A model generated the notes under the pieces. It was not told where the DNA came from. It was given only the letters and a program-made list of their open reading frames with translations, and did not search any database. Source: Lithobates sylvaticus (taxonomy: Eukaryota; Chordata; Amphibia; Anura; Ranidae). Taken from it: 64,000 bases of DNA. Made by a program: the position numbers and the translations under genes. Shown here in pieces: positions 32,381 to 44,800 of the stretch (its first letter is position 1; each line of letters begins with the position of its first letter). The stretch is from the NCBI GenBank assembly GCA_028564925.1, contig CM053030.1, forward strand, positions 379,313,833 to 379,377,832. The letters run 5' to 3'.

Positions 32381-35300
32381 GCATGGCCTGGTCCGAGTTC
32401 AGGCTGAGGTTGCCACTCCACTCATCTCTGTAGGACACCATAGATGTGCAGGATTCAGGAGTCTCTCTTCTTCATTAAAGCCACTGCAGGAGCCAGGACA
32501 GGCTCCATCCCCTGCCAGCACTCTGAGCAGCTGTTACGGACGCACTGGTTTGCATACCCCCCTTCTACCAAGCCTGAGCGGCACACTAACCATTTACAGG
32601 TCACAGAGCCTTAGTGTGTGTCGGAGCTGGAGCTTTTGTCAGGTTTATCAACTCCCATGTATGTATTTCATCTGTGTATTCAGCTTTAACACCTATTGGA
32701 TGTTGAAGCAAACATTTCTTTTCTGTTCTGGAAACACTAAATAACCCATGAACTATTTGCAAAAAGAAACAGCTTTGCACATTTAATAATTTTCCATATT
32801 CTTTCATGGTTATAGTTATACTAGAATATACTAATGTACTTTAGCCATCTTAATGGATAACCAATTTATCCTACATTTGCAAATCCTAAACATTTATATA
32901 TGCTGTACTTCAAATAATTACCACATGGTGTCACTAAAAGCTGATTGTGCTTGGTTTATCTAAACTTGAAGAGAAAGCAGAGGCGATCAACAGTGAAGAG
33001 ACGCAAAGTACATTTCTTCATTGTCGTATCTGACCGCCATCAACCGGTTAACGTTTATTTAACAAGTGATTTGTTTAAACATGCAGTTTTTATCAGTTTC
33101 CTGTCTATATATTCAGAGAATGTTTTTAAAAAACATAATTAGTATTTATCCTGAAAAGTGAAATCAAAGCTATAAAGGAATATGTTTTATGCAGTGCAAT
33201 GCGTTGACGTAAATTCACACCAAGGGGCTCATTCACACATTACCTGTATGATTATGGAAATAACCGCAGATTGCAAGCCTAAACAATATTAAGGCAATAG
33301 GGAACTCATGATGTAGCTCTCCTAAAACACTATTGTTCTAGCTGGCATCCTGATCTAAATCACTGATCTGCCAGAGGATAAGCATGACAGTCACGCAGCA
33401 AGTTTTTTTTTTTTTTTTTTCATGAACAGCAGCAGCCTACATAGACACAAGTTTTCTAAAAATATGTTAATCATAAATTACAGGTAAACTTAAAGGGTAA
33501 CTACTCTTTCGTGAAAAATAATAATAATATAGCATATACAAGTGCGACACACGTCATATTGTAATTGAATGTTATTAAAAATATCTTTCCTTTTCAATCT
33601 GCAGGCGCTGTAATTTTCTGAAAATGCAATGCAATATGGCACCTGGAGGCGTACTGTACACAGCATGTGTACAGATTGCCACCCCAAAACATAATTTCCT
33701 GCTTGTGTGATTGGCTCACTGATTTTCCCAAGAGTCTGCACTAAGATTCAAGTCAGATTTTTGCCATCCTCTGAAACAAAAATGTCATTTTTGGTGAGAT
33801 ACTCCCAATAGGAAATCATGTCTAATGAGGTACAGACCCTGAAATTTCCCTCATTAGTGCCCTGCGGGTGCAGCAACTGGTTGATAATTATGAAACCACT
33901 CCCACTTTACCACTAGTACACAGAGAAACACACAGGGACCTCTTCAGAATAACAAAAGGTAGGAATCTGCAACAAAGTTTGTAAAAATCCTTGTAATGTA
34001 CATTAATCACAAAGAGGGGAATGTTTTTTTCTTAACAAAAGTGGAGATACTCTTTAAGGAAAACTTATAGCAAGACAAATAAGGAGGTTGCGATATTGAT
34101 TCCCGAGTCTTTGACTTGGAACAAGTGTGTGAACCATAGTCAGTCAGGAAAGTTAGAACTTTGGATCTGTACAATCTTAAAAAAGCATGACTGAAGTATT
34201 GCTGATTTTTGGCTGCCAAGACCAAACCATACTTCCCGCCTTACCCACCTTATGTAAATCAGACACGACCACCTTAGAATTGAATTTAAATGGCAATAGC
34301 AGCCTTTTTATTAACAAAACACAATTCAACAAATATATCTTTTATTACATTCCATGAAAGATAAAGTTTACCCACTAACTGTATAATACTGACTCTCTTA
34401 AATCCAGGTATTTGGAGGCAAGCATGGTCTACCGAATTGGCTGTATCAAGCACCAAGTTCCTTACCATTACACCGACCCAGGGACAATTAGTTACAACAT
34501 TACCACCCGATCCACCTCACACTGGCTGTACTCTGAGCAAACCCAAAATGCCTGCCCTCTGGTCTGATTGCAGCCCTCTTGGCACTACAAAAAATGTAGG
34601 AGTGACCGAGTATCCACACCAAACATTCTCTGCTTGAAAAACATAAAATTGTACAGATCACAAGCAACACATAATGACCAGAACCTAAAACAGACAGAGA
34701 CAAATAAAGATTCGACCAGAACAACAGCAGACAGGAGCGCATGGAAAACAAAACACCAAGCAAACTTATAAGAAATGAGGACGAACATAAACTGAAACGC
34801 CAGGATTCCCAGTGCCCAATGCGCTGCAAAACCTGATACCCAAACCCCATCTAGCCACCTCCATGGCAGCCCCAATCCTGAACGAATGGGAAGCGAAGTC
34901 CGTAGGAGTAAACCCCACAGACAATAAGCACTTCCTAAAAACGGAGAGAAACTGAATCCGCGACAACGCCAAACCATCGGCATGAGTCAGAAAAGACCCA
35001 GCTTCAACCAATCGATCGCGGCAGCGACCAGGCACGAAAAGAAATCCTAGCACCATGAACCATGACGTCCGAAGCCCCCAAACCTCCCCTGACACGGGTA
35101 GAAGTGCTGACCAGTTCACCCACGTGGAGGGCCCCGAAAAAGGCCAGAACGAAAGTGGACCTAAAAAGAACCGCTTCAAAAGAAGTAGAGCAAACCTTAG
35201 GAAAATGCTCCGAAACAGAAACGACAGGCCTGCCATTTTGCTTTTCAACGAGGAAATAGCGACTTCTTTCTCAAAGTTCTTGCCAATGAAATATAACAAA

Positions 35301-36986
35301 ACGTGCAACCGGTCCTCCTGCCGAAAGCACCCACCCACCGAACTTACCAACTCATGACATTCCCGCCAGACAAACTGACTGCCGAATCAAACCTGCTACA
35401 GTGGCAAGGCGACATTCCACAAATGACTGGGGCATGGGAATTCCGAGCTACTCCGCCTCTGGTGCCAACTGACAGGATTTTTCCCACTGTAGGTGAGAAA
35501 GGGCATCAGCCACTGTATTATTAAACCCTGGCACATGTACAGCATACACAAAAGCATTTAAACACAGACAGTGTAGAACTAAACTCCTAAGCAACTGCAC
35601 AACAGGTGAAGAGGAAGCTGTAATGGTGTTAATGGCAGTCACTACCCCCAGATTATCACAGTGAAACCGGACACGCTTGTTCCAGAATTCCTGGACCCAT
35701 ATCTCAACAGCCAACACTATGGGAAACAATTCCAATAGCACAAGGTTGCGGATGAAGTCAGAATTACTCCATGCCTCTGGCCATCGACCCTCACTCCACT
35801 GGCCCTAAAATAGGCCGCATAGCCCACTGAACCTGTGTATATAGGTCCAAATCAGAGTTAGCCACCACCACCTCCATCCACGAAGACCGCCCATTGTACT
35901 TGTCCAGGAACATCTCCCAGACGAACAGATCATCCCGATGTTCCTTGTTTAGTCTTACAAAATTGTGTGGGGAGTTTGCCCCAGCAGAGGCCGCCGCCGG
36001 CAAAACACTCGACCCATAGGCATGATAAGGCATGCGAAATTGAGCTTGCCCAGAAGAGACTGCAGGGAAGGTAATTGCAATGTTTTACAACGATGAGCAC
36101 CTATAACTGACCCTAAATATATTTCAGCTTATCCATGGGTAGCCAACATTCCATCTGCAACGTATCGATGATGATACCCAAAAATTTCAGTTCCTCAATT
36201 GGGCCTTCGTTTTTTTCCGGTGCCGAAGGCACCCCAAAAACCTAAACCTGTGCTGGTCTGTGGCCAACAAGATCTGGCAAGTCCGACCCCCCCAGAGGGC
36301 CGATAACCAAGAAATCATCCAAATAATGGATAATGGACTGAAAACCAGACAAATCACCCACCACCCATTCAAGGAACTGAAAATTTAAAAAGAAGAGAAA
36401 ATGGCGCGACCCATCGGCAAACAACGATCAACAAAATATTGACCCTGCCATACGCAACCCAACTGGTGGAAACTCTGTGGGTGGACAGGCAGCAATTGGA
36501 AGGCCGCCTCAATGTCAGTTTTGGCTAGTAGTGCTCCCTTGCCAAACTTGCGCACCCAAGCAATGGCATCGTCAAAAGAGGCATAGGACACCGCGCACAG
36601 GTTGGGATCAATTGCGTCATTAACCAAACTGCCCCGAGGGTGGGTTAAATGGTGGATAAGGCAAAATTTATTGGGTTCCTTCTTGGGGACCACCCCGAGA
36701 GGGATACCACCAAGTCGGCATGCGGCGGGGAAAGGAAATGGGCCTGACTTCCGCTTCCGCCGACGCGACCGGATGTGACGGTCGGACGCGGCGTTCGGAT
36801 GTGAACAGCGGGAGGTTTGAGATCAGCCTGAGTCTCCGACAGTATCCTGAATAGTCCCTGCTACCGAGACCCTAAGCCCGCAAAAACGATCGCTTGGTGG
36901 TGCCCGAGTCTCCTACGGAACCCTGATCGACTGCCGCTAACGAGACTTTAAACCCGCGAAACCCGCGAAAACGATCGCTTGGTGCG

Positions 36987-37919
36987 ATGAGTAACAGTAA
37001 GCAGTCGGCGGCCGATCGTCTTAAAGAATTTGCTCGAACGGATAAGCAAGACGGCGGGCGTAGCCCCCCACAGACACGGAGTGGTGGACCATCAGCGCTG
37101 GATATCCAGAAGCTCAACACGCCCATGCCGCAGTCCGGAAAAGCTGCAGAAAAACAGGAGAAACATCCCAAACTGACCCTGGAACAGATGAACTCCCAGA
37201 TAATGGAGGCCATCCACTCGAGTAATGCAGCCCTAACAGGTAAAATGGATGAGATTATAAATGATATAGGACTGATCAGGCATGATATGCAGAGCATAAG
37301 AGAGAGAATGATGGAAATGGAAAATAGGACTGCTTTATTGGAAGATACTGTTACCCCTATGCCCAAAAAGATAGCTTCAATAGAAAAACAGATTACCCTG
37401 TGGCATCAAAAATCTGATGATTTTGAGAACCGTATGCGCCGCAATAACCTAAGAATAATCGGTTTACCAGAAAAGGCAGAAGGGTTTAATCCTGGTGACT
37501 TTATAGAAAAATGGCTGAAAAATGTATTCCCAGATATGGAGGTATCAGCAGCATATGCAGTGGAGAGAGCGCATAGGGTCCCGGCAGTAACACCTAAACC
37601 AGGGTTTCCCCCTAGACCCCTGTTGGCACGATTACTAAATTGCAGAGACAGAGACACAATTCTGCGGAAAGCAAGACAAAAAGGAGAGATTCGCTATGAA
37701 AATAGCAAAATATCAATATTCCCAGACTTCTCTCTGGAGCTGCAAAAACAACGGGCAACATTTTATGAAATAAAACGAAAAAATGAGAGAGGCAGGAATT
37801 GAATATTCTATGGCATACCCAGCACGACTGAGAGTGGAGGAAGGGGGAAAGACTTTGTTTTTCAGTACACCTGAACAAGCTAAAGACTGGCTGGGAATAA
37901 CTAGGCCTATGCCTCGATA
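36987..37919 (+). CDS. LINE ORF1 protein (L1-type RNA-binding)
   Basis: Starts MSNSKQSAADRLKEFARTDK. Residues about 60-150 form a coiled coil (MDEIINDIGLIRHDMQSIRE, MENRTALLEDTV), followed by the RRM-like and C-terminal domains of L1 ORF1p: MRRNNLRIIGLPEKAEG, AVERAHRVPA, then RPLLARLLNCRDRDTILRKA. The protein trimerises and coats LINE RNA. The open frame of 271 codons leaves the family frame at an A run near 37,785. Downstream in another frame the conserved tail (GIEYSMAYPARLRV...AKDWLGI) continues to a stop at 37919. So the copy has one homopolymer frame change and otherwise looks whole, about 310 residues in the family. Confidence 0.88.
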
Positions 37920-38187
37920 GGAGAAACAGAGAAGCCCTGAAAGGATACGAGACACCAAGAATACTGGGACTTTGGGGGAGGGGGCGGAGGAGAGGGGATG
38001 AGAGGGACACTCTCCCTACTTTATATTTGTTTTTATTTCCCCTTTTTTTTTTTTTTTCTTCTTCTCTTAGGTTAAGGGAAGAAGTTTTAATAATTTATTG
38101 ATTTGGTTTTTTTTTTTCTTGTTTTGATGTGTTTTTTTTTTTTTTTTTTTCTCTGCCTTTTTCTCTTTTTTTTTTTCCCCCCTTTTT

Positions 38188-38228
<41 letters not shown>

Positions 38229-39103
38229 GAGAAATGGGAAAAGGTAAAACGTAAATGTTTATTTGTGTGTTCATTTGATAGGGGAACGGGAGGGATGGGG
38301 AGGAGGGGGGGGGGAAATGGAGGGTGATGGGGTGTGTATAAATAGTAAAATGGAGCTAAACTCACAGTGAAACACATTGAAATAAGCACTAGTTATAAAG
38401 GGAAGAGAGGGAAGAGAGAGAGGAATCTTTCTCCCTTACCTTTTCCCCCTTTTTTTTTTTTTTTTTCCTTTCCAAGACACAATAATAAGGAAAGGCTAGA
38501 GTAAGGTCAAGAGACACATTATAAACACTATAAACACAAATAAATGGGGGAAGGGGGGAGGGATGGGGAGTGAACAGATAGAAATTGTGTAGAGTTGAGT
38601 TGTGCACAAGGAAGGAGGAAGGGAGGTGGAGGGAGGGAGGTGGGGGGAGGGGGGGAGGGAGAGAACAGAAAAAAATATATATACATTTTTTTTTTTTTTT
38701 TTTTTTTTTTTTTCCGTTGTTGCTGTGTGGTGTTTCGGGTTTTTTTTTTTTTTTTTTTTTTCTTTTTAAAATATAAAGGGGAGGGAGAGGGTGAGAGGAG
38801 GGGATGCCTTCTCCTCCCCCCTCCTTGGCGGCTCCCCCCTCGCCCCTTGTATTTATGATTAAGCGGGAAAAGGGTAGGTGCAGACAGGCTGAAATCGAAA
38901 TTAATTACCTATATAACAGCAAAAATGCAAAATGTTGGTAATGCCCTAAAGAAAATGGTATGGATGAATTGAATGGAAGGGATGAACGAGAGGAGAATGG
39001 TAGAAAAGAGAATGGTCACGGAAAGGAAAAAGAGACATACGATTTATTTTTCCTCTCCTTTTATTTTTCGGGGGAATAATGGCTAAAATAAAATACATTA
39101 GAC
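37920..39103 (+). other. LINE inter-ORF spacer with long T and G runs
   Basis: About 1.2 kb between ORF1 and ORF2. T tracts lie at 38042-38060, 38129-38223 and 38689-38762, and G-rich blocks (GGGAGGTGGGGGGAGGGGGG-like) at 38285-38320 and 38610-38665. Poly-Lys, Phe- or Gly-rich frames here are composition artefacts. The runs are likely length-variable. Confidence 0.75.
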
Positions 39104-42100
39104 ATGAGTAATCAACACACATTTTTGTCATGGAATGTGAGAGGTATGGGAACGCAATTAAAACGAACACAGGTTTTTTCAGAAATTAACAAGGTGCAGG
39201 CAAAGATCATTTGTATCCAAGAAACACATATGACTAAAGAGAGATTGAAGTACCTAGAAAAACCTTGGATACAATGGTCAAGCCACTCATGTCATACTAC
39301 ATATTCAAGAGGGGTCTCTCTTTTGGTCCATCGAGGGGTAACATGGGAGTGTATTAGAGAAAAAAGAGATCCCGATGGAAGATATGTCTTTGTCTTTGCG
39401 TTGGTGCATGCAATGCCTGTTGTAATCATGGGGATTTATAACCCCCCCCCCCAGCTACAATGCGAGTACTGAAAGAGGCAGTGATATTTATGTCAGAATA
39501 CCCAGAGGCACATGTCGTATGTATGGGAGATTTCAATATGTGCTTAGACCCAAAATTAGACAGGTTCGGAAGAAGTAAGCATAAAGGAGGGGAAGGGCCG
39601 AAGGTGTTGGAGAAATTTATGAATGAAGTAGGATGGGCTGACCTGTGGAGGATCAGAAACCCTGGGACCCGGGCTTACTCATGGCATGCGCCAGGGAGAG
39701 GGCGCATGTCTAGAATAGATATGGCAATGGGGAACGAAAAGATCCTGCCAATGGTTCGGTCTGTGGCCTACATGACAAGAGGGGTGTCTGACCATTCTGG
39801 ATTAACCTTTGAGCTAAAAATAGGCCCAAAAAGAATAAAACCGGGCTATAGGATACAGGCTCAATGGTTAACCCAGATAGGATTAAATGATAGAATTCCA
39901 GAGCAAATGGGAATGTTCCTGGAAGCACATGGCAACAGGAAAATAGATGGAGTACTCTGGGATACATTTAAGGCATATTTGAGGGGGATAACAAGATCAA
40001 CAATATCATACATTAAACGCACTAATAGACAGGAAGAGGAGGAATTGGAACAATCCTGTGCACAAGCAGAAAATAGGTTTATAGGGGACCCCTGAAATAT
40101 AAACCAAATAAGATGGGCAGCCTCATCACGGCAATATAAGAGCCAACTAATAATTAACGCAAAGCGTAAGAAACTCCAATATGCACAAAAAAACTTTGAA
40201 CAAGGACAACAATCTAATAAGATGCTGAACTTTATGATAAAACGACAAACCCCATCACTAGCAATATCAGAGGTGAAAAATGAAAAAAGAGAGATGGTAA
40301 ACACATTAGATGAGATACTTGAGACATTCCAAAAATACTATATTAATATGTATACATCAACACTGACTTGTACACGAGAAGAGATAGAGGAATACCTGAA
40401 GGACTTGAACTTCCTTAAATTAACAGAGGAACAAAAAGAGGAGTTAGAGAGGGATATAGAGGAAGAGGAAGTACGAGAAGCTATCTTTTCTCTGGGAAAG
40501 GGTAAGTCCCCAGGACCAGATGGCATACCACTGGAAATGTACCAGCGATATGCAGAAATTATGGTACCAGTTATGACCAAAATGTATGGAGAGGCGTTCC
40601 AAAGGGGAGAAATGCCTGTCTCCATGTATGATGCTACAGTCATATTGATACCAAAACCAGAGAAAGACAGAACTGAGTGTGGGTCGTATAGGCCAATATC
40701 GTTATTAAATATAGATTATAAAGTACTGGCAAAAGTGCTTGCCAATAGGCTTAACCAGGTAATCTTGTCTATAATAGCGGAGGATCAAACTGGCTTTATG
40801 CCAGGGAAATCCACATCAATTAATATTAGAAGGACGCAATATATGACACAAATGAGAGAGTATATCCCGGAAACAAGTGCCTTGGCATCGCTGGATACAG
40901 CCAAGGCATTTGATTCCATAGAATGGGAATTTCTACAGACAGTCCTGGAAAGGAATGGATTTGGGGAAAAATTTAGAAAATGGGTGAGAATAATCTATAA
41001 ACAACCATGCTCCAATTTGCTAATAAACGGTATATTATCCCCTACAATAAAACTATATAGAGGAACAAGACAAGGCTGCCCAATGTCACCGCAATTATTC
41101 GCTCTGGCAATTGAGGCACTGGCAAATAGATTCAGACAATCAGATAAATACAAAGGGATTAAAGTAGGAGAAAAAACCGAACACATAGGCTTATATGCGG
41201 ACGATATTATATTATATATGGGAGATGCGCAAGCATCTCTGACAGAAGCAATGAGAATAATAGAAACATACGGGAGGTTCTCAGGGTTAAAAATAAATTG
41301 GCAAAAATCCGCACTGATGCCTCTGGGAACAGGTAATGAAAGGAGAGCTCAGACCCCATTAAAAATAGTGGAAGTCTTTAAATATTTAGGAGTAAATATT
41401 ACGTTGAAACATGAAGATGAGATGGAAGCTAATATACTCCCACTAGTAGAATATGTAAAGAGAAAATTGGAAATATGGATAAAGCTACCAATATCAATGG
41501 CAGGCAGAATTCACCTGATAAAATCTATTATATTACCCAAGTGTTTATATGTATTTGCACACTCCCCAGTAAAAATACCAAAACAGATATTTAAAAAATT
41601 AAACTCGCAGATGACTCGGTTCATTTGGGCATATGGAAGATGTAAATTAAAATTCAATAAACTACAAAGACCAAAGACAGAAGCTGGACTGGCCCTCCCG
41701 GATTTATATTTATACTATTTGGCAGGGCAATTGAAACATCTAAGATCATGGGTAGGACAGGAAAAAACAACAAGGATAGAGGAATATCTCCTTAGTAAAA
41801 TGCAAATAGATGATTTAATGACGGGATTAGAATTAAAAGATTTGAGGAGAGTGGGAGTAAAAATTCCCCTCTTGAAACTGGCAAGGACAGTATGGAGAGA
41901 GGCTAAGAAATTGACGGGATTTGTTGGAATCCCAACAGAAACTGCGCTTTGGAACAACCCAAAATTTGAACAACTGGAAGCCTTTGAGGATAGTAAATTC
42001 TGGAAGCAGAATAAGATAACAACTTTTGGTCAGCTATATGACAAAAATGTAATACTAACCTACGAAAACCTGTGTAAACAATATAATTTATTGAGTAAAC

Positions 42101-42894
42101 AGTTTTACAGATACCTTCAGTTGAGGCAGGTGCTACAGACACAGTTTAGAAGAGAGGAAATAAAAATATCCAAATATCCCCTTATAGGTATCCTGAGATC
42201 ACAGGGACCTAAGGGACTGATAGCAAAGATCTACACACACCTGTTACAGAAGAAAATAGAAGGCGAACCACTGAAAATAAGGGATAAATGGCAGGAGGCT
42301 ATCCCAGACATGAGCGATCAAGAATGGGATGAAGCCTGTAATTCCCACTGGAAGGTATCCCCTGCAATGAATAACAGGATAATACAGATGAATATAATAC
42401 ATCAGACATACTTGGCCCCAAATAGATTGTATAAAATGGGAAGTATGACTGAACCAAGATGTACTAGATGTGGGCAGGGGGGAGCAGACTTCCTTCATGT
42501 AATGTGGTACTGTGGTAAAATAGGAAAATACTGGCAACAAGTAGCTAGGAAAATAGGAAAAGTCCTGAATAAACCTTTTATAGCTACGATGGAATTATGT
42601 TTGTTGGGGATATTGAGGGAAGAGAGAGATAATAGAGATAATAATACCTTCTTAAGGGAGGTATTGTTCCTGGCAAGAAAACAAATAATAGAAAAATGGA
42701 TTCAGCCATATCCCCCGACAGTAACCCAATGGGTGAGAGCAGTAAATCAGGTCCTACCCTATGAAAAAATAATGTATGAGCAAAGGGGAAACGGGCGAAG
42801 GTATGAAAAAATATGGGCAAAATGGAATAGAACATGGCTAACAACGGATAGAGGAATATCTGAAAATATAGTATTAAGTGACCACAGAGGGTGA
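39104..42894 (+). CDS. LINE ORF2: AP endonuclease and reverse transcriptase
   Basis: Starts MSNQHTFLSWNVRGMG. The endonuclease region shows LSWNVRG, IICIQETHM, VVIMGIYNPP, VVCMGDFNM and SRIDMAMGN, with VSDHSGL near 39790, the metal-binding and catalytic signature of LINE AP endonucleases that nick target DNA. Reverse transcriptase (40222-42894): GKGKSPGPDGIP, YRPISLLNIDYKVLAKVLAN, QTGFMPGKS, ASLDTAKAFDSIEWEF, GTRQGCPMSPQLFALAIE and the catalytic LYADDIILYMGD. A C-terminal Cys motif, CTRCGQGGADFLHVMWYCG, lies near 42460. Lesions: a frame change at the C run 39442-39453 and one in-frame TGA at 40093-40095. Otherwise open for about 1,250 codons; nearly intact. Confidence 0.93.
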
Positions 42895-43200
42895 GAGAGG
42901 AAGGAATGAAAGGAAGGAGCAAATGTAATTATAATCTGTATTATATAAAGAAATGTAAAAGTATATAAAAATGTATAATGTAAATTATTATGTAATGAAA
43001 AATTTGGAATAAAGAGTTTTGAAAAAAAAAAAAGGCCATTCGCCACCGCTGCTGCCCTGGTCTGCGAGAGCATGCTCTCAATGTCTGCCATGGTGAGGGG
43101 CCCTACAGCACAGACCTGTACAAGGGCTCCAAAAGCTTCTCCTCGGCTGACCGAACTCTGACTGACCCTCAGTCAACACCCACTTCTTACTAGACCCCTA

Positions 43201-43709
43201 ACATGTCCCACCCAAATACACCCTGCTACCGCCCAATCATGAAGGCCTCTAAACCTGCCTAGCTACAGCCTAGACTGCAAACCCAATCATGTAGGCCCTC
43301 CTCTTAAATGCTGGGCATTCCGTTCCAGGCCTGCTCTTTAATGCTTTTGGATCCATATGACAGACAGGCAAAAAGCCGTTTCAAAATGAGAGCTCTGCAA
43401 TGCCAGCTTCCACATTTTCTCATTTTCTCATTTAGAGCTTGTTCACACCTGGCGCTTTCAGGTGTGTTTTTTTTTTTTTTAAACACATCCTAAATCGCAT
43501 ACACTGAAAAAAAATTTTAACACCACTTTCACTGGGTTCCAGTGCTATCAAAAAAATTACAGCAGCATGCATTTATTTTGCACCAGGACACATGTAAACG
43601 CACTGGAATGCACATAAACATGTTTTTCAAGTGAAAAAATGCACTGGAACACAATACAAATGCACTAAAAATGTATTAAAATTGCATTATTAAAAGTACT
43701 GTAAGGCTC
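43201..43709. other. No gene; short dispersed repeats
   Basis: 43435-43480 starts a repeat with GAGCTTGTTCACACCTGGCG, and 43560-43690 repeats AATGCACTGGAA/AATGCACTAAA words. No coding gene. Confidence 0.45.
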
Positions 43710-44420
43710 ACATTTCGAAGAACATTTTTTTGGCTACTTTTTTGGTACAAATAAAAAAAATCTGTGTATTTTATTTAGCCTGAGTGAAAGTTATAGAGTC
43801 TATAAACTATGGCATATATATTTGAAAATTAATCAATCCTGATGTACTGACAGCCTATCTAAATTCTTGAGGACCTAAAATGCCAGGACAGTACAAATAT
43901 CCCCCAAATGACCCCTTTTTGGAAAGTAGACAGTCCAAGGTATCTAGTAATGCCACGTACACACGGTCAGAATTCTCGTCGGAAAAAGCTCTGATGGTTT
44001 TCCCGTCGGAATTCCGACGGAATTTCGCTCAAACTGTCCTGCCTACACACGGTCACACCAAATTCCGATGGTCAGTAACACAGCGGCATAAAACACGTTC
44101 AACAAGACTATAAAAGGGAAGTTTAATGCTTCCGAGCATGCATCAAATTGTTTCCGAGCATGCGTCGGAATTTTGCGTGTCGGAATTGCATACACACGAT
44201 CGGAAAATCCGATAGAAAGGTTCTCAATCCAAAGTCCATCGGAAATTCCGACAGAAAAAGACCGATGGGCATACACACGGTCGGAAAATCCGTTGAAAAG
44301 CTCCCATCGGACTGTTTCCATCGTAAATTCCGACGGTTTGTACGTGGCATAAGAGGCATGACAAGTTTTTTAAAGCAAATGGGGAGGGACTCAGCTCATA
44401 GAGGGGGCGACCTTGAGGTT
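43710..44420. repeat. Dispersed repeat, copy 2 (hosts a Harbinger-type MITE)
   Basis: Counterpart of 29224-30080 in the same orientation, with shared blocks GAGTGAAAGTTATAGAGTCT, AATCAATCCTGATGTACTGA, CCTAAAATGCCAGGACAG and GGTATCTAGTAA. Lacks the TA-flanked MITE of copy 1 but has its own insertion at 43951. Confidence 0.8.
43951..44349. mobile_element. 399-bp Harbinger-type MITE with TAA target duplication
   Basis: Ends TGCCACGTACACACGGTC...TTTGTACGTGGCA, flanked by TAA (43948-43950 and 44350-44352). The paralogous empty site at about 29932 reads TTTAGTAAGAGGCATGG, confirming the 3-bp TAA target typical of Harbinger. Contains several TCGGAATTCCGAC-like inverted words. No coding capacity. 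Confidence 0.92.
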
Positions 44421-44800
44421 CAGTACAACTAGCCCCAATACTATATTGCCCTGACTTTGTGGGTGATAGGGATGGTCAGGTGTTGTGGAGGTGGTGTATG
44501 TAGATATTATAATCACTATATACCACCTGTACAAGCCTGGGTTCAGACTAGTGCGGTGCGAATTCAAGGCCCTGCGTGACTGCGCAGTGAAACGCCGGCT
44601 GTTCTGCGGATTGTACGCGTTTTCGTTGCGAAGCCGCTGCAAATTCATTAGTAACCCTTCCTGCCTAATTTGAGTTGCTAATTTTGTGCTGACCAAGCTT
44701 TTTGGCTGATTGTCTGGCTGCTTATAAAACCTGGTAGGTCAGTCTACACTTCCTGGTTGCCCAGCAGTCTGTACCTGTGTTTTGTGTGTTTCTTTGCAAG

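Larger units (their letters stand above)
30851..34279. other. No gene; simple repeats and dispersed repeats
   Basis: 31290-31322 is a pure AT dinucleotide run. 31700-31830 repeats ATATGTAAATA-GCGGCATT words. 31850-31960 has three imperfect copies, about 42 bp apart, of GCTGTAACCTCTAGCAACCA. 31490-31560 and 33780-33960 look like dispersed repeats. 32335-32380 is a hammerhead-like motif. No coding gene is supported. Confidence 0.5.
36740..43033 (+). mobile_element. Full-length-looking L1/Tx1-type LINE
   Basis: 5' UTR from about 36740, ORF1, a long T- and G-rich inter-ORF spacer, ORF2 with AP endonuclease and reverse transcriptase, then a 3' UTR ending AATAAAGAGTTTTG plus an A run (43022-43033). 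It is flanked by a short GGCC shared by both edges, consistent with a small target duplication within the DIRS-like host. The few lesions found (two homopolymer frame changes and one TGA) suggest a young copy. The 5' UTR has a two-copy block (AAAACGATCGCTTGGTG at about 36880 and 36970), reminiscent of LINE 5' monomers. Confidence 0.92.
34280..43200 (-). mobile_element. Tyrosine-recombinase (DIRS/Ngaro-like) retroelement fossil, split by a LINE
   Basis: Minus-strand order: a short 5' coding piece (MADIESMLSQTRAAAVANG, about 43035-43092), reverse transcriptase (36187-36735; VPKKEPNKFCLIHHL, KTDIEAAFQLLPVHP, YLDDFLVIG), RNase H (35448-35741; RVRFHCDNLGVV), and a tyrosine recombinase (34766-35350; FASHSFRIGAAMEVA). 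That order and the recombinase in place of an integrase define the DIRS order. It is a broken fossil with several breaks, and the L1-type LINE at 36740-43033 sits inside it. Outer edges are approximate, and the characteristic terminal repeats were not resolved. Confidence 0.85.

Noticed and set aside
34007-34225. Minus-strand 72-codon frame
   Set aside because: No recognised motif, AT-rich, and no splice or promoter context.
38087-38858. Poly-Lys and Gly/Phe-rich frames
   Set aside because: They translate the T and G runs of the LINE inter-ORF spacer.
44535-44540. Target duplication for the second Harbinger element
   Set aside because: The 3-bp flanks (CAA and TTT) do not match; not claimed.
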